A DNA stretch of 64,000 nt from Pedobacter cryoconitis (GTDB lineage Bacteria; Bacteroidota; Bacteroidia; Sphingobacteriales; Sphingobacteriaceae), in the NCBI GenBank assembly GCA_019352875.1, contig JAAAFW010000006.1:1084284-1148283 (forward strand), written 5' to 3'. Positions 53,673-63,000 of the stretch are shown here, one piece after another. Below the pieces are notes generated by a model that made no database searches, had not been told where the DNA came from, and saw nothing but the letters and a program-made list of their open reading frames with translations. Within the stretch, counting starts at the first letter, position 1; each line of letters starts with the position of its first letter. Both the position numbers and the translations under genes were made by a program.

Positions 53673-56600
53673 ATGAAAATTATTCTACTCAACAATTGCT
53701 GGAGGCATAGCTGGTATGCCTTGCTGTTGCCGCTGATTTTCTTATCTGCAGGATTAAAAGCACAAACACCAGTTATAAAAGGAAAGGTCGTAGATGAGCA
53801 AAATGCCGGATTACCAGGTGCAACGATCAGTATTAAAGGAAAGAAAACGGCTACGGCCTCCGATGGGGAAGGTAATTTCGTACTATCCGCGGATCAAAAT
53901 GATATTCTGCTGGTCAATCTGCTGGGTTATACAGCGGCAGAAGTTAAAGTGGGTACAAGCAAACAGATTACTATTAACCTGATTTCATCCAGTAAAGATT
54001 TATCTGAAGTTGTAGTCGTTGGTTATGGAACACAGTTGAAAAAAGATCTTACAGGTTCTGTAGCCCTTGTAGATGCTGCGGAGATTAAAAAAACTTCGGG
54101 AAGTGATGTCGGACAACTACTGCAGGGTAGAACGCCCGGTATTTCTGTTACTACAGACGGGCAGCCTGGTGCTTCTCCTACTATTCGTATTCGTGGGCTA
54201 GCATCGTTTAATAATCAGCAGCCTCTGTACGTTGTGGATGGAATTATGCTGGCCAATACACCGAGAGACTTCAGCCCTAATGATATAGAATCTATGCAGG
54301 TACTGAAAGACGGAACCGCTGCTGCGATTTATGGAGCTGCCGCAGCAAACGGGGTTATCATTATTACAACCAAGCAGGGCAAAAGAAATACACCACTTCA
54401 GATTGGCTATAATGGATATGTTGGGGTAGATAAAGTATGGCAGCGTATTCCAGTAGCTAACAGGGAACAGTATCAGATGTTGAACAACCAGTCGCAGTTG
54501 AACGGTGGCGAGGAAATGGCACCTGCAAATGATCCTGCAAGCAGTATGTATATCAATACAGTTAATACCGACTGGCAGAAAGAAGGATTGAAAACCGGGC
54601 ACCGGATGAACCATAATCTGAATTTTTCCGGGGGTGCTGAGAACTCGACCTATAATGTTTCGATGGATTATTATAAGCAAGGTGGGACGATTGTCGGTCA
54701 GGGGCCGGATTATGACCGGTATACCGGGCGGATTAATACCACACAGCAAAAAGGTATTTTCAAATTCGGACAATCACTAAGTTATACCCATTCCAAGGAG
54801 AATTCACTGACCTTCCGTGGCGATGTGCTAACAGGCGGGAGGCCCCCATTGATTAATGACCTTTTGATGGCTATTCCGACACAACTGGTATATGATCCGA
54901 ATATGCCGAATGGCTACGGCGGAACACAGTCAGACCGGGAGAAAGCTATTTCGTTAAACGTGGTGGCAGTGAATACGATGTTTACGAATTATACCGAAGT
55001 AGATCGCATTTTCGGTGTGGCCTGGGCCGAAGCACAATTACTTAATCTGAATGGACACAGCCTGAAATATAAGGTGAATTTAGGGTACGACAGAACTGTT
55101 GCCAGAGACTTTTCTTATCAACCGGTTTTTGATCTCGGTTTTTTCTTTAAACAAACTGTAAGCCGTCTGGACGATAATTCAAGAGTGTTTACGAATGGTC
55201 TTGTAGATAATACGCTTACCTATGACAAAATATTCGGCAAACATTCACTGAATGTGGTCACCGGGGTGAGTTATAATAAAAACACGTCATTATATCGTTC
55301 GGGACATGCAGAAGACGTAGATCCGGATTATCTCGTACTTGGAAATGGAAACAATAAAACTGTTGACGGAAGTATGGTGCCTTATGCTTTCTTTGGAATG
55401 TTCGGCAGGCTTAATTATAATTTCGATGATAAATATTTACTGACTGCAAATTTCCGCAGGGACGGATCTTCACGCTTTGGCTATGGCTATAAATATGGAA
55501 ATTTTCCAGGCGTATCTGCCGGATGGAGAATTAGTAAAGAAAGCTTCATCCACCTGCCAAAATGGGTAAATGAATTGAAACTGAGGGGTGGATGGGGTCA
55601 GTTGGGTAATGCTAACATTGGCGATTTCCGTTATCTGGCCCTACTCAACCCTAATATTGTATATAATTTCAACGGAACGAAAGTAACCGGTGGTACACAA
55701 ACTAATGTGGTAGACCCTAATATTCGCTGGGAAACCAAGACGACATCTAATATTGGAGTAGACGCAACATTCTTTGATGGAATGTTTGACCTGACTGCCG
55801 AATACTACAATAACAAAGCTTCAAATGCACTGATTGGCGAGCCGATTCCGGCATCTGTTGGTTCGATAGATACTGCGCCGATCACCAACGCTGCCAGCAT
55901 CAGAAATACAGGAGTCGAGATTAACCTGGCTTATCATAAAAAGGGCGGTGATTTTACTTACAGCATTGCCGGTAATGTGAGTACTGTGAAAAATACCCTG
56001 CTGAAACTGAGTGAAGGAGAAACTTCCAGAATTGTTGGAGGCTTTATCAGCACAGTAGGTAAAGAGATAGGCAGACATTACGGCAGGGTTGTAGAAGGAA
56101 TCTTCCAGAATGAAGAAGAAATTAAAAATCATGCTTTCCAAAATGCAGGAACGGCTCCCGGTGACTTGAAATTTAAAGATATCAGCGGACCAGACGGAGT
56201 TCCGGACGGAGTGATAAACGATCTGGACAGAACTGACCTGGGTAGTTCATTGCCGAAAGTTTATTACGGGTTAAATTTCACTGCAGCTTATAAGGGATTT
56301 GATTTCACCCTTTTTATGTCAGGCGCGGGTGGCAATTTGATCAATGGCGCACTTTACCGGACTTTGATGCATACAACAGATTATATCAATTATCATACAG
56401 ACGCATTGAATAGCTGGAATCCATCCAATACCACTACCGAATTTCCAAGACTTGCGGCTAAAGATCCAAATCAGAACGGGGTTGATTCCGATAGAAAAAA
56501 CTGGTTACAGAAAGGAGATTATCTGAGAATTAATACGGTATCCCTGGGTTATACATTCCGGCATATGCAGGTAAACTGGATGAAAGATCTGCGAGTCTAT

Positions 56601-56747
56601 GCAACTGCACAGAATTTATACACCTTCCAGTCTTATAAAGGATATAACCCCGACTTCGCGCAGACCCGTCCTTTTGAACCTGGCTTTGATCCAGGATCAT
56701 ACCCTACACCGCGTACATTTTTACTGGGCGTACAAGTCAAATTTTAG
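53673..56747 (+). CDS. SusC/RagA-family TonB-dependent channel, arabinan locus
   Basis: ATG 53673 gives 1024 residues with a signal peptide (WYALLLPLIFLSAGLKAQ); a longer start at 53607 has no signal-like start. The carboxypeptidase-like domain (KGKVVDEQNAGLPGATISIKGK), plug (IRIRGLASFNNQQPLYVVDGIML) and barrel (ending FLLGVQVKF) are complete. It would import arabino-oligosaccharides bound by the SusD partner. The arabinan call rests on the GH51 and GH43 genes downstream. Confidence 0.95.
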   Translation: MKIILLNNCWRHSWYALLLPLIFLSAGLKAQTPVIKGKVVDEQNAGLPGATISIKGKKTATASDGEGNFVLSADQNDILLVNLLGYTAAEVKVGTSKQITINLISSSKDLSEVVVVGYGTQLKKDLTGSVALVDAAEIKKTSGSDVGQLLQGRTPGISVTTDGQPGASPTIRIRGLASFNNQQPLYVVDGIMLANTPRDFSPNDIESMQVLKDGTAAAIYGAAAANGVIIITTKQGKRNTPLQIGYNGYVGVDKVWQRIPVANREQYQMLNNQSQLNGGEEMAPANDPASSMYINTVNTDWQKEGLKTGHRMNHNLNFSGGAENSTYNVSMDYYKQGGTIVGQGPDYDRYTGRINTTQQKGIFKFGQSLSYTHSKENSLTFRGDVLTGGRPPLINDLLMAIPTQLVYDPNMPNGYGGTQSDREKAISLNVVAVNTMFTNYTEVDRIFGVAWAEAQLLNLNGHSLKYKVNLGYDRTVARDFSYQPVFDLGFFFKQTVSRLDDNSRVFTNGLVDNTLTYDKIFGKHSLNVVTGVSYNKNTSLYRSGHAEDVDPDYLVLGNGNNKTVDGSMVPYAFFGMFGRLNYNFDDKYLLTANFRRDGSSRFGYGYKYGNFPGVSAGWRISKESFIHLPKWVNELKLRGGWGQLGNANIGDFRYLALLNPNIVYNFNGTKVTGGTQTNVVDPNIRWETKTTSNIGVDATFFDGMFDLTAEYYNNKASNALIGEPIPASVGSIDTAPITNAASIRNTGVEINLAYHKKGGDFTYSIAGNVSTVKNTLLKLSEGETSRIVGGFISTVGKEIGRHYGRVVEGIFQNEEEIKNHAFQNAGTAPGDLKFKDISGPDGVPDGVINDLDRTDLGSSLPKVYYGLNFTAAYKGFDFTLFMSGAGGNLINGALYRTLMHTTDYINYHTDALNSWNPSNTTTEFPRLAAKDPNQNGVDSDRKNWLQKGDYLRINTVSLGYTFRHMQVNWMKDLRVYATAQNLYTFQSYKGYNPDFAQTRPFEPGFDPGSYPTPRTFLLGVQVKF

Positions 56748-56840
56748 AAAAAACGAAAAGTTGAGAACATAAATGGGAACATGAGAGCTGCTTTGGCAAA
56801 TAGCCAGGCAATCATGAACCTGCAAACTAGAAACAAGCAC

Positions 56841-58394
56841 ATGAAAAAAATATGCTGTTATATTCTTCTCGGTCTGTTGGTAACAGGCTGTAAAAAAGAA
56901 CTGGATATACAAAATCCAAATGCTAAAACCATAGACGTTTACTGGAAAACTGCAGCAGATGCGCAGGCAGGTGTGAATGCGATTTACAACAGTCTGATTC
57001 AAGATGGCACTTATATGCGGATGTTTCCCGCGTTAACAGACAGCCGTGGGGACGACTTTTATGGTGACAGTCCCTGGGGTGACCTGGTGCAGGTTGGTAA
57101 TTTTACTATTCCCTCTAATTCAGGCCCTGTACAATGGGTTTGGGCAACACATTATCAACTGATCTGGCGCGCAAACCAGGTTATTGTGAATGTTCCTGCG
57201 ATTGAAATGGATGTTGAATTAAAAAAAAGAATCATTGGACAGGCCTCATTTCTACGTGGTCTGGCCCTGTTTAATTTGGCTAATACTTATAAATCGATTC
57301 CTGTCCCGTTGGAGTTGCCAACAGACAAGACTAAGTATCACACACCGACGGCCACCGATGAAGAACTGTGGGGTCAGATAATTGCCGATTTCAAAACGGC
57401 TAAAGAATCGCTACCGGTTACCTATGCCGGGGTGAATGGTCCGGATGCAGGAAATATCGGCCGGGCGACAAAAGGCGCAGCTACGGGTATGCTCGGAAAA
57501 GCCTATCTCTATCAGAAAAAATGGACTGAGGCAGCGGCAGAATTTAATGAGCTGATTAATGGTACTCAGAAAGGTACGTATGCATTAATGCCTGATTACA
57601 GAGATAATTTTAAGGAAATCAATGAGAATAATAAAGAGTCGCTTTTTGAAGTACAGTTTGGTCAGCCGGACGCTGTAGGCGGGACGGTTATGAATTACGG
57701 CGGTGAACCGAATGCAAACTGGAAACAGGTAAGTTCGACCGGAAGAACGTATGCTATGGACGGCTATGGGTATTCAGACTTTATGCCTACCCGCTGGATT
57801 TATGAAGAATTTAAACAGGAAAAGACAAAAGCAGGGAAAAGCGATCCGCGTTTGCTGGCGACAATAGCCTCTTATGAACCTGCTGACAATTCAATCACCG
57901 TATATGGTAACAAATGGCCCTTCGCCCTTGACAAAATCTATCCGCGGAAATACACACATGATGGCCTGAACTGGCCAGGTAATGATGATCAGGAAAACTC
58001 AGGTATTAATTACCGGGTTCTGCGTTATGCAGATGTTCTGCTAATGTATGCTGAAGCACTCAATGAAACCGGAAACACCGCTGAAGCCTATAATTATATT
58101 CAGCAGGTAAGGGACAGGGCAGGTTTACCGGATTTGAAAACCGTTAAGCCAGGACTTGGTCAGGTAGGAATGCGTGATCAGCTGGGCCACGAACGGGCAC
58201 TTGAATTTGCGACTGAATCTATCCGTATCAATGATATCATTCGGTGGGGCTGGTTATATGATCCGGTTAAACTGGCGGAACTCAGAGCTCATGATCCGGA
58301 CTTTAAAACCTGGATTCCCGGAAAAGAATACCTCCCGATTCCTTTATCGGAATTAAATGTTAACCCTAATTTAAAGCGTAACTCCGCTAATTAA
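56841..58394 (+). CDS. SusD/RagB-family lipoprotein, arabinan locus
   Basis: ATG 56841 gives 517 residues with a short lipoprotein signal (MKKICCYILLGLLVTGCKK, Cys17); the upstream start at 56781 is out of keeping with that. Core motifs are GQASFLRGLALFNLANTYKSIP and YADVLLMYAEALNETGNTAEAYNYIQQVRDRAGL, then ERALEFATESIRINDIIRWG. It pairs with the SusC before it. Confidence 0.95.
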   Translation: MKKICCYILLGLLVTGCKKELDIQNPNAKTIDVYWKTAADAQAGVNAIYNSLIQDGTYMRMFPALTDSRGDDFYGDSPWGDLVQVGNFTIPSNSGPVQWVWATHYQLIWRANQVIVNVPAIEMDVELKKRIIGQASFLRGLALFNLANTYKSIPVPLELPTDKTKYHTPTATDEELWGQIIADFKTAKESLPVTYAGVNGPDAGNIGRATKGAATGMLGKAYLYQKKWTEAAAEFNELINGTQKGTYALMPDYRDNFKEINENNKESLFEVQFGQPDAVGGTVMNYGGEPNANWKQVSSTGRTYAMDGYGYSDFMPTRWIYEEFKQEKTKAGKSDPRLLATIASYEPADNSITVYGNKWPFALDKIYPRKYTHDGLNWPGNDDQENSGINYRVLRYADVLLMYAEALNETGNTAEAYNYIQQVRDRAGLPDLKTVKPGLGQVGMRDQLGHERALEFATESIRINDIIRWGWLYDPVKLAELRAHDPDFKTWIPGKEYLPIPLSELNVNPNLKRNSAN

Positions 58395-58447
58395 TACCTG
58401 GTTCTGCCGCATGCCGGCAGGACTCTTTTTTAATTAAATCCAATACG

Positions 58448-59995
58448 ATGATGATGCGAAAAACTAAATGGCTTAAAACAATCTGTCTGTCTGTGATAGG
58501 CATAGGCTTCAGTTCCACGATGCATGCGCAGACGAAGGTTAGCCTTCAGGCAGCACAGAATGGTGGAACAATCAGTAAACACATTTACGGACATTTTGCC
58601 GAGCATCTGGGCAGATGTATTTACGATGGCTTTTATGTTGGTGAAAAATCGGCAATTCCGAATACTGACGGTGTGCGTAATGATATTGTTGCCGCGCTTA
58701 AAAACCTGAATATTCCGAATTTGCGCTGGCCTGGTGGTTGTTTTGCCGATCGCTACCATTGGAAAGACGGTATTGGCCCGAAAGCCGACAGACCTTCTAT
58801 TGTGAATACAATGTGGGGAGGCGTAACAGAAGATAACAGCTTTGGGACACATGATTTTTTAAATATGTGTAAACTCCTGGGTACCGAACCTTATCTGGCT
58901 GGTAATACAGGAAGTGGTACCGTGCAGGAATTGTCTGACTGGGTACAATATGTGAATTTCGAAGGTAAAAGCCCAATGTCAGATCTGCGGGTACAGAACG
59001 GGCAGCAGAAACCATGGAATGTCAAATTCTGGGGTGTAGGGAACGAGGCCTGGGGCTGCGGCGGAAATATGACACCGGAATATTACGTGGGAGAGTATAG
59101 GAAATTCGCCACCTTTATGGAAGGTAAAGACCTGTATAAAGTAGCTTCAGGAGCAAATGTAGACGACTACCACTGGACAGAAACACTCATGAAAGGTATT
59201 CCTCTGAACTTGATGAATGGCATTGCACTGCACCATTATTCCTTTCCAAGCTGGGAGAAAAAAGGACCGGCAGTAGGGTTTTCCGAACAGCAATATTTTG
59301 AAACAATGAAAACTGCGTTGAGAATGGATGAACTGATCACCAAACATTCTGCGATTATGGATAAATATGATCCTGCAAAAAAGATTGGTTTGGTTGTAGA
59401 CGAATGGGGTGGCTGGTTTGAAGTTGAGCAAGGAACTAATCCCGGCTTTCTGTATCAGCAGAATACCATGAGAGACGCCATGATAGCAGGTGCTACACTG
59501 AACATCTTCAACAATCATAATGAAAGAGTTAAAATCGCGAACCTGGCGCAGTGTGTAAATGTATTGCAGGCGGTAATTCTAACCAAGGGAGAGAAAATGT
59601 TACTGTCTCCGACTTATCATGTAATGGAAATGTACAAAGTGCATCAGGATGCAACCCGTATTCCTTTAACTGTCGAAACCGACGATTATATTCTGGGTAA
59701 TGAAAAACTACCTGCTGTGTCGGTATCAGCTTCGATTGATGCGGCTGGGAAAAGCCATATTTCGCTGGTGAATATACAGTCTAAAAAAGGAGAAGAGATT
59801 ACGATCGATCTGAAGGGTAAAAACTTTAAACAGGTAAGCGGAAGAATTCTGACTTCCGGAAAAGTAGATGACCATAACGATTTCGATCGTCCGGATAAGA
59901 TTAAACCGGCAGCATTTAAAGATGCTGTATTAAAAGATGGAAAATTAACAGTTAGATTACCGGCCTTTTCGGTAGCAGTATTAGAATTGATTTAA
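58448..59995 (+). CDS. GH51 alpha-L-arabinofuranosidase, exported
   Basis: The 515-residue protein has a signal peptide (ending STMHAQ). The GH51 catalytic TIM barrel shows RWPGGCFADRYHW, the acid/base Glu200 in GVGNEAWG and the nucleophile Glu319 in VVDEWGGW. A C-terminal beta domain follows. It removes arabinofuranosyl groups from arabinan. First enzyme gene of the locus, 53 bases after susD. Confidence 0.93.
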   Translation: MMMRKTKWLKTICLSVIGIGFSSTMHAQTKVSLQAAQNGGTISKHIYGHFAEHLGRCIYDGFYVGEKSAIPNTDGVRNDIVAALKNLNIPNLRWPGGCFADRYHWKDGIGPKADRPSIVNTMWGGVTEDNSFGTHDFLNMCKLLGTEPYLAGNTGSGTVQELSDWVQYVNFEGKSPMSDLRVQNGQQKPWNVKFWGVGNEAWGCGGNMTPEYYVGEYRKFATFMEGKDLYKVASGANVDDYHWTETLMKGIPLNLMNGIALHHYSFPSWEKKGPAVGFSEQQYFETMKTALRMDELITKHSAIMDKYDPAKKIGLVVDEWGGWFEVEQGTNPGFLYQQNTMRDAMIAGATLNIFNNHNERVKIANLAQCVNVLQAVILTKGEKMLLSPTYHVMEMYKVHQDATRIPLTVETDDYILGNEKLPAVSVSASIDAAGKSHISLVNIQSKKGEEITIDLKGKNFKQVSGRILTSGKVDDHNDFDRPDKIKPAAFKDAVLKDGKLTVRLPAFSVAVLELI

Positions 59996-60016
59996 GCCAG
60001 GTATAAACTAAATAAT

Positions 60017-60994
60017 ATGCAAAAATTAACAGACCGGATTGGTATGGGGCTATTGATGCTGGTGGGCTGCTGGAACTTTCAGGCAGTGGCACAACAGACC
60101 GGCAATCCCATTATACAAGATAAATATACCGCAGATCCTGCAGCATTGGTCCACCGTGATAAAGTTTATCTGTATGCCGGACATGATGAAGCTCCGGCCG
60201 GAAAGGAACATTATGTAATGAATGAATGGCTGGTTTATTCCTCTTCAGACCTGAAGAACTGGACCGAACATCCCGTACCGCTGAAGGCAAAAGACTTTAG
60301 CTGGGCAAAAGGAGATGCCTGGGCTTCACAAGTCGTGGAAAGAGATGGTAAGTTTTATTGGTATGCAACTGTCGAACATGGCAGCATTAAAGGTAAGGCT
60401 ATAGGAGTTGCCGTAGCAGATAACCCGCTGGGACCATTCAAAGATGCCAGAGGATCTGCATTAATTACGAATGACATGACGACCAGCCGGACCAGTATCA
60501 GCTGGGATGATATTGATCCCACAGTATTTATTGATGATGACGGACAGGCTTATCTATACTGGGGCAATACCCAGTGTTATTATATTAAGCTGAAGAAAAA
60601 TATGATCGAACAGGATGGGCCTATACATATGGTAGATCTGCCAAACTTTACAGAAGCACCATGGCTGCATAAACGTAAAGGCTGGTATTATCTTTCCTAT
60701 GCTTACCAGTTTCCGGAGAAAATAGCTTATGCCATGAGTAGAAGTGCCACAGGTCCCTGGGAATATAAGGGGATCTTAAATGAGGTTGCCGGGAACTCCA
60801 ATACCAATCATCAGGCAATTATTGATTTTAAAGGGAAGTCCTATTTCATATACCATAATGGCTCTATTCCAACTGCTGGCGGGAGTTACAGGCGCTCTGT
60901 CTGTATTGAGGAACTGCATTACAATGCTGACGGCACTATGAAACGTATACAAATGACCACCGAAGGACTGAGTTCCGGAGAAAGCAAAAAATAA
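60017..60994 (+). CDS. GH43 glycoside hydrolase, arabinan-active type
   Basis: The 325-residue protein has an N-terminal signal (ending AVAQ) and a five-bladed propeller. The catalytic trio is Asp40 (YTADPAALV), Asp167 (DIDPTVF) and Glu213 (FTEAPWLH). It is a compact single-domain GH43, so arabinofuranosidase or arabinanase activity is likely; the exact linkage is unknown. It lies 21 bases after the GH51 gene and 1 base before the next. Confidence 0.9.
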   Translation: MQKLTDRIGMGLLMLVGCWNFQAVAQQTGNPIIQDKYTADPAALVHRDKVYLYAGHDEAPAGKEHYVMNEWLVYSSSDLKNWTEHPVPLKAKDFSWAKGDAWASQVVERDGKFYWYATVEHGSIKGKAIGVAVADNPLGPFKDARGSALITNDMTTSRTSISWDDIDPTVFIDDDGQAYLYWGNTQCYYIKLKKNMIEQDGPIHMVDLPNFTEAPWLHKRKGWYYLSYAYQFPEKIAYAMSRSATGPWEYKGILNEVAGNSNTNHQAIIDFKGKSYFIYHNGSIPTAGGSYRRSVCIEELHYNADGTMKRIQMTTEGLSSGESKK

Positions 60995-60995
60995 G

Positions 60996-62987
60996 ATGAA
61001 ATTTAAACAATTTGCCATTGCGGCGATTACTGCACTTTGCGCATTGCAGGTGCAGGCACAAAAATCCCGGACTATTATCATAGATCCGGGAAAACAGACA
61101 GCCAAAGTACAACCGGAAATGTGGGGCGTGTTTTTCGAAGATATTAATATGGGTGCAGACGGAGGGATTTATGCCGAGCTGATCAAAAACCGCTCTTTTG
61201 AATTTTATAAACCCCTGATGGGTTGGAAGGTCGAAGGGAAACGCATAGAAGGCGATCTGCTGGTGCTGAACAGGCAGGAAAGCAAATCATCCAATCCGCG
61301 ATATATCCGCATAAAAACTGGCGGAAAACAAACCGATCTTGCTTTATATAATGAGGGCTTTAAAGGTATAGGTGTTAAAAAAGGGCTGGAATATGATTTT
61401 TCCGTCATGTATCGCCAGCAGCAGAAAGGTCTTAAGCTACATATAGCGCTGGTAGATAGTACAGGCAAGCTACTTGGGCAGGCTGAATTGGTGCCGGAGA
61501 AGCCCGACAGCCAGTGGCAGAGTCAGCATGTAAGCTTTAAATCAACTGCGACGGTACAGAAAGCCAGCTTTAAAATCTGGTTTGAAGGGGAGGGAGCAAT
61601 CGATCTGGATATGATCTCCCTGTTTCCGGGCGACACCTGGAAAAATAGAAAGGGCGGTCTGAGAGGAGATATGGTGCAGCTTTTAGCTGACATGAAACCT
61701 GGATTTGTTCGTTTTCCGGGCGGTTGTATTGTCGAAGGGCATGATCTGTCGACCCGTTATCAATGGAAAAAAACCATAGGACCTGTTGCCGACAGGGAAG
61801 TTATTATAAACCGTTGGAATACCGAATTTGCACACAGACCCTCTCCCGATTATTATCAGACTTTCGGACTTGGTTTTTATGAGTATTTCCAGCTTGCGGA
61901 AGATATCGGGGCGACTGCATTACCTATTCTGAATTGTGGAATGGCCTGTCAGTTTAATACAGCAGAGTTAGTTCCTCTTGATGAGCTGGACCCTTATATC
62001 CAGGATGCACTGGATCTGGTGGAATTCGCTAACGGTGCGGTTAATACTCCATGGGGGAAAGTACGTGCTGAGATGGGACACCCAGAGCCTTTTAATTTAA
62101 AAATGCTTGGAGTCGGCAATGAGAATTGGGGCCCGCAGTATCTGGAACGACTGGAGTTATTTACCAAAGCATTAAAGAGTAAATATCCGGACATTCTGCT
62201 CGTTAACAGTTCGGGTACAGATCCGGACGGGGAGCGCTTCGATCTGCTGAATACCTCTTTACGGAAAATGAAAGCAGATATTATCGATGAACACTATTAC
62301 AGATCACCGGACTGGTTTCTGAAAAACGCGAACCGTTATGATAACTATGACCGGAAAGGATCCAAAGTTTTTGCCGGGGAATATGCCGCGCAAAGTAAGG
62401 CTATTGCCAGCCCGGGTAATCAGAATAACTGGGAGTGTGCAATTGCCGAAGCTGCTTTTCTGACGGGTTTGGAACGTAATGCAGATGTTGTTCATATGGC
62501 TTCTTATGCCCCTCTTTTTGCCCATGCAGAAGGTTGGCAGTGGACACCAGATATGATCTGGGTAGATAACCTGAATGTATATGGGACGCCAAATTACTAC
62601 GTGCAGAAACTGTATTCACTTTATAAAGGAACAGACGTGGTCAGCATTTTGGAAGACAACAAATTTATTTCAGGTCAGCAAGGGATTTATGCTTCGGCTG
62701 TTACCGACAGCCGGACAGGCGAACTGATTATCAAAATAATCAATCCCGGTAAGGAAACTCTCAGCAGGGAAATCCAGATTAAAGGAGGTTCAAAAGCTGC
62801 TGCAACAGCACAGCTGATCCTGCTGCAGAATAATAACCCAGGTGCGGTGAACACCTTTGATAATGCCGTGAATGTAAGCCCTGAAACTTCACCGCTGACT
62901 GTAAAGAATAATAAAATTAGTCTGGAACTGAAACCCTACTCCTTTAATCTGATCAGGGTTGATCTGAAAGGGAAAGGTGTTTTATAA
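60996..62987 (+). CDS. GH51 alpha-L-arabinofuranosidase, long form
   Basis: The 663-residue protein has a signal peptide (ending QVQAQ), a carbohydrate-binding-like beta domain (about 70-215), then the catalytic barrel with FVRFPGGCIVEG, acid/base Glu376 (GVGNENWG) and nucleophile Glu462 (FAGEYAA). A C-terminal beta domain ends NLIRVDL. It differs from the shorter GH51 gene and so probably has another side-chain specificity. Confidence 0.92.
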   Translation: MKFKQFAIAAITALCALQVQAQKSRTIIIDPGKQTAKVQPEMWGVFFEDINMGADGGIYAELIKNRSFEFYKPLMGWKVEGKRIEGDLLVLNRQESKSSNPRYIRIKTGGKQTDLALYNEGFKGIGVKKGLEYDFSVMYRQQQKGLKLHIALVDSTGKLLGQAELVPEKPDSQWQSQHVSFKSTATVQKASFKIWFEGEGAIDLDMISLFPGDTWKNRKGGLRGDMVQLLADMKPGFVRFPGGCIVEGHDLSTRYQWKKTIGPVADREVIINRWNTEFAHRPSPDYYQTFGLGFYEYFQLAEDIGATALPILNCGMACQFNTAELVPLDELDPYIQDALDLVEFANGAVNTPWGKVRAEMGHPEPFNLKMLGVGNENWGPQYLERLELFTKALKSKYPDILLVNSSGTDPDGERFDLLNTSLRKMKADIIDEHYYRSPDWFLKNANRYDNYDRKGSKVFAGEYAAQSKAIASPGNQNNWECAIAEAAFLTGLERNADVVHMASYAPLFAHAEGWQWTPDMIWVDNLNVYGTPNYYVQKLYSLYKGTDVVSILEDNKFISGQQGIYASAVTDSRTGELIIKIINPGKETLSREIQIKGGSKAAATAQLILLQNNNPGAVNTFDNAVNVSPETSPLTVKNNKISLELKPYSFNLIRVDLKGKGVL

Positions 62988-63000
62988 TATTTAAGATGCC